This document shows positions 5,466 to 10,625 of a DNA stretch of 10,625 bases, piece after piece. Position 1 is the stretch's first letter; each line of letters starts with the position of its first letter. The notes below the pieces were generated by a model that saw only the letters and a program-made list of their open reading frames with translations, ran no database searches and had not been told where the DNA came from. This stretch comes from UBA4744 sp035282865 (GTDB lineage Bacteria > Actinomycetota > Acidimicrobiia > Spongiisociales > UBA4744), in assembly GCA_035282865.1 (NCBI GenBank), contig DATEVB010000248.1, positions 1 to 10,625 on the forward strand. The letters run 5' to 3'. Made by a program: the position numbers and the translations under genes.

Positions 5466-6370
5466 GTCGAACCCTCCAGCCTGAAGAGGGGTCGCGGGGT
5501 GGCGCCGAGCCGGAACTTGTACGGCTCGTCACCTTTGAGGAAATCGAACACGCCACAGCCGGCCTGGATCGCTCGCTCGATCAGCATGCTCAACAACACC
5601 ATTCCGGGAGATCCCACCGCTTTCCGATCGAAGGCCGAGTTGTACAGGTAGAACCCATCGGTGTCGGCCCATGCAAACGTGGCGGCGACCGGTTGGCCGT
5701 CCTCACCGGACAGGAGATCGACCCGCCAGCCGTCTTGGGCGGCAAGAGAGGCGAACAACGCCTCCATCTCGGAAGTCATGAACCTACTTTTCTTGCCGCC
5801 CGAGCTGCGGTGCATCTCCACGAACTGTTTGAATCCTTCACCGGCTCCCCGAGTCGTGGTCAATATCGGACCGCCGTGCTCCTCGCGGAAGCGGCGCCGC
5901 TTTCTCCGCATCTCGTGACGCTCTTTCTTGCCGATACGTTCCAGGTACGCCTCGAAACTGCCCGGAAGCTGCAACCGGGCGGTCACCGCGTGTTGCTCCG
6001 GCTCGGTGGCGAGCCCGGCCTTTGCCAGACCCTGGCGAACCACCTCAGCCGCCTCGCCGGGCAACGAATCGAATCGGTAGTGGAGGCCGGCCTCGCTCAT
6101 CGTCACCACCTCGGCAATGAGATCGGAGGCACCATCGCCCAGGGGACTCCGATAGTCGACCAGATCGGGATGCCCGACCCATTGCAGACCCGTTGCACCC
6201 AGCACCAACGGCACCAGAGCCGCCTCTGTTTCCGCCAGGTACAGATCCCCGGCCGGGGCACGATTCCAGAGTGCCTCCAGGAACCCGCGCCCGGGGAAAG
6301 GTCCCGTGTCTGGAGCTACCGGGCGGAGGTCGAACGCCCGGGTGGACCAATCGGCGTGACGCTTCACCAT
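5462..6370 (-). CDS. BioF2/CelD-type GNAT acyltransferase
   Basis: 302 residues when started at the ATG 6368-6370, which overlaps the asparaginase stop by 7 bases. The frame stays open to 6535, but the extra 55 residues are Arg/Gly/Pro-rich and lie over the asparaginase gene, so I leave them out. Seen: the C-terminal half fits Acetyltransf_6 (PF13480), with a basic helix G-K-K-E-R-H-E-M-R-R-K-R-R-R-F (147-161), a G-x-P-V-A-A-x-F strand (225-232), Y-L-Y-N-S-A-F-D (241-248), then F-D-F-L-K-G-D-E-P-Y-K-F (275-286), the family's D-F-L-x-G-x-E-x-Y-K signature. Known: such proteins are Fem/GNAT-related and occur in cell-surface polysaccharide or peptidoglycan gene clusters. It is not MshD, which has two ordinary GNAT domains. 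Inferred: acylates a surface or cytoplasmic amine whose identity is unknown. Confidence 0.85.
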   Translation of the reverse strand: MVKRHADWSTRAFDLRPVAPDTGPFPGRGFLEALWNRAPAGDLYLAETEAALVPLVLGATGLQWVGHPDLVDYRSPLGDGASDLIAEVVTMSEAGLHYRFDSLPGEAAEVVRQGLAKAGLATEPEQHAVTARLQLPGSFEAYLERIGKKERHEMRRKRRRFREEHGGPILTTTRGAGEGFKQFVEMHRSSGGKKSRFMTSEMEALFASLAAQDGWRVDLLSGEDGQPVAATFAWADTDGFYLYNSAFDRKAVGSPGMVLLSMLIERAIQAGCGVFDFLKGDEPYKFRLGATPRPLFRLEGST

Positions 6371-7308
6371 GTCAGTTGCACCATCGGCTCGATCATTCCT
6401 TGTGGCACTCCCCGGCCCAGCACGGGCGGATGCGAGATCTCCCGCAGGGCCCGCCGGGCAGGCCCGGACACCAACCCAAGCTGGTCGAGAGCGGCAACCA
6501 TGCCGACTCCCACTGCCCGCGGCGACCCGTCCCACACCTTGGCCGCCACCCCCAATCGGTTCCGCACCGCTACCCCCAAACAGGCTTCAGCTCCATGTTT
6601 GGCCGCCGCGTCCAGCCAGGTGGCGATGTGAGCGGCCGGTTGGCTCGTGTCGCTCGTCAATGCCGGCCAGCGGTGCATAGCGACCCAGGCCGGGGCAAAG
6701 CGGGTGTCGCTCCCCAGCGTGGCGTAGGCGCCGGCCATCGAGCGGGCCGTCCCCCGGAAGGCGGGTACCCCGCAACCGTCGACGCCGACCGGTCCGTGGT
6801 TCATGCCCAAGACTTGGTGGATCGTCTCGGCGATCCGCTGTTGCAGCGGGTGCTGCGCATCGAGGTAATCCTCGATCGGCCAACCGGCCGCCAGACATGC
6901 CCGCAACATGGCGGCATGTTTCCCCGAACAGTTGTGCCAGATGGCTCGTGGTTCCCGGTGCCCGGCGGCGATCAACTGCTCTTTTGCGCCCTCGCCGAAC
7001 GGCCAGGCCGGCGGACACTTGAGCGCCGACTCGTCGAGACCGACCTCGGCCAGCATGTCCCGAACGATGGCGATGTGCACCGGTTGGCCGCCATGACTTG
7101 CACAGGCCAGCGCCATCTGCGGCATGGATAATTGGGCGCCCGACTCCTGGGAGACGGTCGCCTGGAACGGCTTGCAGGCAGACCTCAGGAAGAAGGGGCG
7201 ATCGAGATCTCCCGCCGATGCCAGCAGTCGGCCGTCGACATCGACCGCGGCCACCACCCCGTCATGGAGCGCTTCAACGAGCCCGTTGCGAACAACACGA
7301 GCCAGCAC
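6364..7308 (-). CDS. L-asparaginase, zinc-dependent Ser-Lys class (PF06089)
   Basis: 314 residues, complete, GTG start 10 bases after the RsiG-like stop. Seen: F-L-R-S-A-C-K-P-F-Q-A (40-50), where S43 and K46 form the SxxK-type catalytic tandem; A-S-H-G-G (70-74), whose S71 matches the second catalytic Ser; H-N-C-S-G-K-H-A (125-132), with C127 and K130; and V-D-G-C-G-V-P-A-F (176-184), with C179. The C127, K130 and C179 spacing matches the zinc-binding Cys-Lys-Cys set of the Rhizobium etli class-3 asparaginase ReAV. Known: hydrolyses L-asparagine to aspartate and ammonia, and the fold resembles serine beta-lactamases and glutaminases. Inferred: cytoplasmic, since no signal peptide is present. 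Its link to the neighbouring signalling and envelope genes is not obvious. An asparaginase-fold relative acting on another amide is possible. Confidence 0.9.
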   Translation of the reverse strand: MLARVVRNGLVEALHDGVVAAVDVDGRLLASAGDLDRPFFLRSACKPFQATVSQESGAQLSMPQMALACASHGGQPVHIAIVRDMLAEVGLDESALKCPPAWPFGEGAKEQLIAAGHREPRAIWHNCSGKHAAMLRACLAAGWPIEDYLDAQHPLQQRIAETIHQVLGMNHGPVGVDGCGVPAFRGTARSMAGAYATLGSDTRFAPAWVAMHRWPALTSDTSQPAAHIATWLDAAAKHGAEACLGVAVRNRLGVAAKVWDGSPRAVGVGMVAALDQLGLVSGPARRALREISHPPVLGRGVPQGMIEPMVQLTW

Positions 7309-7317
7309 CGGGTCAGC

Positions 7318-7866
7318 TCAGCCGACCGGGAGCTCGTCGGGATCGACCTGCCCCTCCTTGTACCGCCGCATGATCTCGGTCTGGATCGAGTCGAATACGT
7401 GCTGCACTGCCTTGCGGCTGGTGGAGATCTCCTGCTCGGTTTCGGCCAGCACCACCTGGATGTCGGACAACTCATCGGTTTCGCATTCAGGTAAACGCGA
7501 CAGGAAGTCGTCTTCCAATACCCGATCGATATGACGGCGCCGTTCCTCAGGAAGATCGGGGGCGAGCAGCTGCGGCACCCGCTGCTGTTGACCTCCGGCC
7601 CGCTCGCCGGCTCCCAGAATCTCGGGGAGCGCTTCGATCAAAGACCGGGTCTCTTCGCCGCTGCGCCGGTTGAGTTCGAACGCCAGCAAGTCCATGCGTC
7701 CGTGCAGCAAACGGCGATAGAACGACAGTTCTGTTTCTACTTCGTCGGCCATCCGGCGGCGATCGCGCAGCACGCTCAGTGAGGCCGATTCGAGATCGGC
7801 GAGGAGGTCCGGATCGAGAAGGATGTCTATGCGGCGGCGGTTTTCCACGGTCATGGCGTTATCCAC
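7318..7866 (-). CDS. rsiG: RsiG-like c-di-GMP-binding anti-sigma factor
   Basis: 182 residues, mostly charged helix without membrane segments. Seen: two copies of the c-di-GMP signature E(X)3S(X)2R(X)3Q(X)3D known from Streptomyces RsiG. Copy 1 is E44, S48, R51, H55, D59 (Gln replaced by His). Copy 2 is E144, S148, R151, Q155, D159 and is exact. They are precisely 100 residues apart on two predicted long helices joined by a Gly/Gln/Pro-containing linker (about 85-105). Known: RsiG binds a c-di-GMP dimer through the paired motifs and then holds the FliA-like sigma factor WhiG inactive. Inferred: a c-di-GMP-armed anti-sigma factor controlling a WhiG/FliA-type regulon. No sigma gene lies nearby. 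The GTG at 7866 overlaps the M23 stop by 8 bases. An ATG at 7854 is an equally good start. Confidence 0.82.
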   Translation of the reverse strand: MDNAMTVENRRRIDILLDPDLLADLESASLSVLRDRRRMADEVETELSFYRRLLHGRMDLLAFELNRRSGEETRSLIEALPEILGAGERAGGQQQRVPQLLAPDLPEERRRHIDRVLEDDFLSRLPECETDELSDIQVVLAETEQEISTSRKAVQHVFDSIQTEIMRRYKEGQVDPDELPVG

Positions 7867-8965
7867 AAGCTGCTTTGAGGGTGAAATACGGGTTCATGGG
7901 TGATCCGCCTCCCGGATGGATCTGGAAATGCACATGGGGCGCCCCTCCGTAGGCGTTGCCGGAGTTCCCGTTATAGCCGATCACGGAGCCTTTCGACACA
8001 TAGTCGCCGGTTGTGAGGCCCGGCGCCCAGCTGCTGAGATGCGCGTAGTAGTAGCCGGTCCGGTTGTCGGCCGTCAACCACACCGAGTTGCCACCAAGCG
8101 AGTTGGTATATGTCCGCACGGATCCGCTCACCACGGCGTAGACAGGTTGTCCCATCGGGGCAAACACGTCCGTGCCCCGGTGGGAGCGGCCGCCGGAACG
8201 GGGGAACCCCCAATCGTTTATGAAGTGGATGGCCCCCGGATTCATGGGACAGATGAAGCCCGGGGTCACCGAGGCAGGCACCCCGCCACCCGCTCCTTTG
8301 GCCCGGGCGGCAGCCGCCGCGGCAGCAGCAGCCAGCTGGGCGTCGTATTCCGCCTTCAGCTTCCTGCAATCGTCGTTGAGCGTGCGGTACGCCGCCTCTT
8401 TCTTGTTCATGGCCTCTTCCATCAGAGCGGCGATGTCGAGGGCTTCCTGGTTGAGCACCGCCAGGCGAGCCTGATCGTCCTTCAGCTCCTGCTGCCACTT
8501 CTCCATGTCGTTCTTGAGAGCGGCGAGCTGGTCGAGGGACGAGATGTCTTCTTCCGTCACTACCTCGAGGAATTCCTGGCCGGTCAGCATCTCGTCCACC
8601 GATGACGATGACAGCACGAAGTCGGTCACCTGACTGCCGCCGTCCATGTACATCTCGACGGCCCGACCCACCACCCGTTCCCGGATATCGGCCACATCCA
8701 ACTGCTTCTCTTCGATGCGATCGCGTAGTTGCAGCACCCGCAGGCTGACGATCTCCAGCTCCTGGTTGATCTCGTTATAGCGCTCGAGAGCCTCGGCGGC
8801 GCGAGCCGCGGCAGCATCCCATTCGTCGAGGGCGGCCTTGGAGGTCGCACATGCATCGTCGACCTGCTGTTTGGTGACGGAGGCCGCCGGTAGCGCCGAG
8901 CCGATCACCAACAACAAGACGAGAGGGAAAACCAAGAGGACGCGACGCGCCCGTAGCCGTTTCAT
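7859..8965 (-). CDS. Secreted coiled-coil M23 murein peptidase (EnvC/NlpD/PcsB-like)
   Basis: 368 residues. Seen: positively charged N-terminus (KRLRARR), hydrophobic core and A-A-S cleavage region near 28 make a Sec signal peptide. Residues 32-215 are long charged helices with heptad-like Leu spacing, forming a coiled coil. An Ala-rich, Gly-rich linker (211-229) leads to a LytM/M23 domain (240-368). Zinc and catalytic residues are all present: H262 and D266 in H-R-G-T-D, H309 in Y-Y-A-H, and H344 and H346 in H-V-H-F. Known: this architecture occurs in EnvC (amidase activator, M23 site degenerate) and in active wall hydrolases. The intact ligands favour an active DD- or gamma-endopeptidase. 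Inferred: cuts or activates cutting of peptidoglycan at division or during differentiation, with the coiled coil as a regulatory arm. Start ATG lacks Shine-Dalgarno; TACCCT ends 9 bases upstream. Confidence 0.92.
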   Translation of the reverse strand: MKRLRARRVLLVFPLVLLLVIGSALPAASVTKQQVDDACATSKAALDEWDAAAARAAEALERYNEINQELEIVSLRVLQLRDRIEEKQLDVADIRERVVGRAVEMYMDGGSQVTDFVLSSSSVDEMLTGQEFLEVVTEEDISSLDQLAALKNDMEKWQQELKDDQARLAVLNQEALDIAALMEEAMNKKEAAYRTLNDDCRKLKAEYDAQLAAAAAAAAARAKGAGGGVPASVTPGFICPMNPGAIHFINDWGFPRSGGRSHRGTDVFAPMGQPVYAVVSGSVRTYTNSLGGNSVWLTADNRTGYYYAHLSSWAPGLTTGDYVSKGSVIGYNGNSGNAYGGAPHVHFQIHPGGGSPMNPYFTLKAACG

Positions 8966-8988
8966 GACGGTATCAGGGTAGTGAGATC

Positions 8989-9014
8989 CTGGTCCGGTGA
9001 GAAGTCACCACCAG
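8989..9014. terminator. Strong hairpin between the MoaD-fusion and M23 genes
   Basis: CTGGT-CC-GGTGA-GAAG-TCACC-ACCAG folds as two perfect 5-bp stems in line (8996-9009 inside 8989-9014) with a two-base bulge and a tetraloop. It lies in the 74-base gap on the minus-strand path, 24 bases before the M23 start. With no U run it may be a U-less terminator, an attenuator or an RNA-stability element. It may also separate the membrane-fusion gene from the five-gene cluster. Confidence 0.45.
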
Positions 9015-9039
9015 CGTTCGACGGGTTGCCGGCAGTGAT

Positions 9040-10041
9040 CTACAGCAGCAGGGTGATGAACGGGGCGTATACCAGGGCGGCCAGCACGGGACCGTCGAGA
9101 GCCACCAACGACCCTTCGACCGCATCTGTCAAGTAGACCTCGCCGACTCTGAGGAGGCTGCCCATCGAGATGCCGGCCACCAGGCCGATCGCCACGAAGA
9201 CCCCTATCAGGAAGAGAGCAAAGAGGTTGAGATCCCAGACGAATGAGGTGGCGGCGGCGGTCAGCACCGTCGCCACAACGGCTCCTGTGAGTGGATCGAG
9301 CGTGGGTGTCTTGGCGGCGGCCAGTAGCCCGGCCGCGGCCTTGCCGACGATCACCATGGCCAGGAAGACCCAAATCAAATCCTGACCCTGCACCGTCTGA
9401 ATGCGAACCAGAATGAGAGACCCGACGGCCAATGTCGCCGCGAGCGCCACCACGGCGGTCGAAACCAGCGAGACGAGGCTTCGGTGGCGGGGGGAGAACA
9501 CCGCGGAGACCAGGGTGATCACGACGGCTAGGCCGGCGGCCACCCCCAGACCGATACCCCGCCCGGCCGGGACGAGATCCACAACCTCAAACCCGTAGGT
9601 AGCCAGACTCCCGGCCAGCACCGCCAGCAGTACCGGCAGTCGAAAGGGCCGCCCCAACTCGTCGTCGCCGCTGATGTCCCATACCCAGATCGCTCCGGCG
9701 CCGACCAGGGCGGCAATGAACCACGCCGGCTCGGCGAAGGCATTGGCCACCAGCAGCGCAACGGTGATGAGGGCCACTTGAATGGCGCCGACGGTGAGGG
9801 TGGCCGCGCCACCGGACACGGGCGGAATCAAGGCAACCTCATCGAGGCGGCCAACCGGGTCCTGAGCCTGGGCCGGTTCCCCGTTCAGCCACACTCTGGC
9901 GTGCCCGAGGCTGCGTTTGAATTCCTGCCCATACCGGTCGGCTGCCTCGTCCAGCACCGCTCCGACCGTGTCTCCCTCGATCTCGACCTCGGAGGCGCCG
10001 GCTAGTTCCCTGAGGTTGGCGAAGAGGCGAACACGAGCCAT
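9040..10041 (-). CDS. MoaD/ThiS-like ubiquitin-fold domain fused to a polytopic membrane domain
   Basis: 333 residues from the ATG at 10039-10041. The frame is open to 10152, but MARVRLFANLREL is the typical MoaD start and a TAACCT box ends 8 bases before it. Seen: residues 1-78 are a MoaD-like beta-grasp domain (R-L-F-A-N-L-R-E-L-A-G, L-N-G-E-P, D-E-V-A-L-I-P-P-V-S-G-G), ending in the Gly-Gly that in free MoaD is adenylated and made a thiocarboxylate. Here the chain continues for 255 residues with about 8-9 hydrophobic segments (roughly 82-103, 107-123, 136-155, 162-182, 188-212, 222-243, 250-268, 272-292, 313-333). Segments from 222 onward resemble in layout the C-terminal half of CdsA (CDP-diacylglycerol synthase), but its Asp-rich catalytic signature is missing. 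Function unknown. A role in sulfur transfer would need cleavage after G78. Confidence 0.8.
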   Translation of the reverse strand: MARVRLFANLRELAGASEVEIEGDTVGAVLDEAADRYGQEFKRSLGHARVWLNGEPAQAQDPVGRLDEVALIPPVSGGAATLTVGAIQVALITVALLVANAFAEPAWFIAALVGAGAIWVWDISGDDELGRPFRLPVLLAVLAGSLATYGFEVVDLVPAGRGIGLGVAAGLAVVITLVSAVFSPRHRSLVSLVSTAVVALAATLAVGSLILVRIQTVQGQDLIWVFLAMVIVGKAAAGLLAAAKTPTLDPLTGAVVATVLTAAATSFVWDLNLFALFLIGVFVAIGLVAGISMGSLLRVGEVYLTDAVEGSLVALDGPVLAALVYAPFITLLL

Positions 10042-10049
10042 GGACACAG

Positions 10050-10055
10050 AGGTTA
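10050..10055 (-). promoter_or_regulatory. Putative -10 box, leaderless start of the MoaD-fusion gene
   Basis: TAACCT on the minus strand ends 8 bases before the ATG at 10041. No Shine-Dalgarno is present. The -35 region holds only a GAC core at 17-18 bases. It has the same hexamer and spacing as the DUF62 gene, which also supports choosing this start over the longer frame. Confidence 0.35.
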
Positions 10056-10487
10056 ACGGTTGTGAAAGTCCCCGGTCGCACGTTCCGGGTTCCAGGACGA
10101 AAACTTGAACCTGTAGGTGATCGGGGCGGACGCCGGGGAAAGTCGGAGCCATCGCTCGAGGATGGCGAGATGCCCGTCCTGGTAGGAGGGACGATTGCCT
10201 GCGGGAAGCTAACCGGGTCCGAAGGTCCCGCCCTCACCCGGCCCAATCCGGTCGGCCGAGCGGCGGTGAGTTTCCGCCTGCGACTCCCGCCGTGCGATGC
10301 CACCGGGAACGCGAAGGAACCTGACGATGGCCTGAATGATGCGCCGGACCATGAATGGACTGTACTCCCATCCGATCACTTCTTTCCGCTGCGTGAGTGT
10401 CCATGGCGACTTGTTTCACGCCAACAAACCCTACCGATCAAGGCCTCAGGTTGACTCGGCCCTTGGGCACGGCTGCGAAGATTTCCC

Positions 10488-10493
10488 TACGCT
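10488..10493 (+). promoter_or_regulatory. Putative -10 box, leaderless start of the methyltransferase gene
   Basis: TACGCT (TANNNT) ends 6 bases before the ATG at 10500, with no Shine-Dalgarno between. A TTGGGC lies 19 bases upstream (10463-10468), longer than ideal. TTGACT at 10451 is too far to pair with it. Confidence 0.3.
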
Positions 10494-10499
10494 TCCACC

Positions 10500-10625
10500 A
10501 TGAGGGCCGAAGATCCTTATCGGCGTATCGCTGCGGTCTACGACCGGCTCATCGAACCGATGCAGGCGGGAGTGCGCAGGGTCGCCCTCGACGTGGTTCC
10601 GCCATACCCAGGATGGCAGGTGCTT
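10500..10625 (+). CDS. Class I SAM-dependent methyltransferase, N-terminal fragment
   Basis: 42 residues are visible before the window ends. Seen: Y-R-R-I-A-A-V-Y-D-R-L-I-E-P followed about 20 residues later by P-P-Y-P-G-W-Q-V-L, the usual lead into motif I (VLDxGCGTG) of UbiE/Methyltransf_11-type enzymes. The glycine-rich SAM loop itself lies beyond the end. Substrate (quinone, lipid or other) cannot be told. ATG at 10500 has no Shine-Dalgarno; a TANNNT box 6 bases upstream suggests a leaderless transcript. Divergent from the MoaD-fusion gene. Confidence 0.7.
   Translation, partial: MRAEDPYRRIAAVYDRLIEPMQAGVRRVALDVVPPYPGWQVL

Larger units (their letters stand above)
10042..10499. other. Divergent intergenic region with hairpins, no convincing gene
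   Basis: This 458-base stretch separates the MoaD-fusion gene (-) from the methyltransferase gene (+). Open frames exist on both strands but have poor codon use and no family marks. Seen: hairpin GCCATC-7-GATGGC (10148-10166); a bulged hairpin with stems GGCGG/CCGCC and GAGT/ACTC (10262-10291); GC-rich blocks to about 10315, then a less GC-rich stretch to 10499. It could hold a 5' leader RNA on the minus strand, but I could match no riboswitch, tRNA, tmRNA, RNase P or SRP RNA consensus. Confidence 0.5.

Noticed and set aside
5462..6370. Mycothiol synthase MshD, because it sits next to mshA
   Set aside because: MshD has two ordinary GNAT domains. This protein carries the BioF2/CelD signature DFLKGDEPYKF instead.
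6371..6535. A 55-residue N-terminal extension of the GNAT acyltransferase frame
   Set aside because: It runs over the asparaginase gene, is Arg/Gly/Pro-rich and has no family match. The ATG at 6370 gives a normal coupled start.
7859..7867. Exact DnaA-box TTATCCACA
   Set aside because: Single copy lying across the stop and start codons of two genes; no neighbouring boxes, so probably coincidental.
10042..10152. A 37-residue N-terminal extension of the MoaD-fusion frame
   Set aside because: MARVRLFANL is a standard MoaD start and has a -10-like box 8 bases upstream. The extension shows no family resemblance.
10410..10425. ParB parS-like site (TGTTTCACG half-site)
   Set aside because: Only the left half matches; about 12 of 16 bases agree with the palindrome, too few for a functional parS.
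10062..10454. A 130-codon open frame on the + strand
   Set aside because: Mixed, Arg/Pro/Gly-rich product without motif, signal or ribosome binding site; overlaps hairpins and looks non-coding.
1..10625. tRNA, rRNA, tmRNA, CRISPR arrays, insertion sequences or phage genes
   Set aside because: No tRNA T-loop signature in any gap, no regularly spaced direct repeats, no transposase or integrase motifs in any frame read.

Overview
The window is a high-GC bacterial chromosome segment, most likely from an actinobacterium. The case rests on a MshA-type glycosyltransferase (mycothiol synthesis is essentially actinobacterial), an RsiG-like c-di-GMP anti-sigma factor, GTG/TTG starts, and several genes that lack a Shine-Dalgarno sequence but have a TANNNT box 6-9 nt before the start codon, as expected for leaderless mRNAs. 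The order or species cannot be fixed from the sequence. A deep-branching group such as Acidimicrobiia is a guess only.

Left part (1-2043). The window opens inside an AAC(3)-family N-acetyltransferase gene (+), whose stop codon overlaps that of a convergent glutaredoxin-like (DUF836) gene (-). A 430-base gap follows, with two clear inverted repeats and an overlooked-looking 30-residue membrane protein gene (+). Next is a DUF62 SAM hydroxide adenosyltransferase gene (-) in which the usual third catalytic residue, His, appears to be Asp.

Middle (2044-4247). Divergent from DUF62 is a Clp1/Grc3-type polynucleotide 5'-hydroxyl kinase (+), a family known mainly from archaea and eukaryotes, then a secreted CAP-domain protein (+) with a Pro/Ala/Val-rich tail. 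The 361-base convergent gap after it holds an 11-bp inverted repeat enclosing a structured segment, a cluster of DnaA-box-like 9-mers and a likely intrinsic terminator.

Right part (4248-10041). A tightly packed minus-strand cluster reads, in transcription order: MoaD-like domain fused to a polytopic membrane domain, a 74-bp gap with a strong hairpin, coiled-coil M23 murein peptidase, RsiG-like c-di-GMP anti-sigma factor, zinc-type L-asparaginase (PF06089), BioF2/CelD-type GNAT acyltransferase, and MshA. The last five overlap or nearly touch, so they look like one translationally coupled operon joining envelope remodelling, c-di-GMP signalling and low-molecular-weight thiol synthesis. A 458-base divergent gap with hairpins but no convincing gene precedes a methyltransferase gene (+) cut by the window end.

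The features most worth pursuing are the MoaD-membrane fusion with an internal Gly-Gly, the RsiG-like protein with two copies of the c-di-GMP motif exactly 100 residues apart, the bacterial Clp1-like kinase and the DnaA-box cluster far from any visible dnaA/dnaN.
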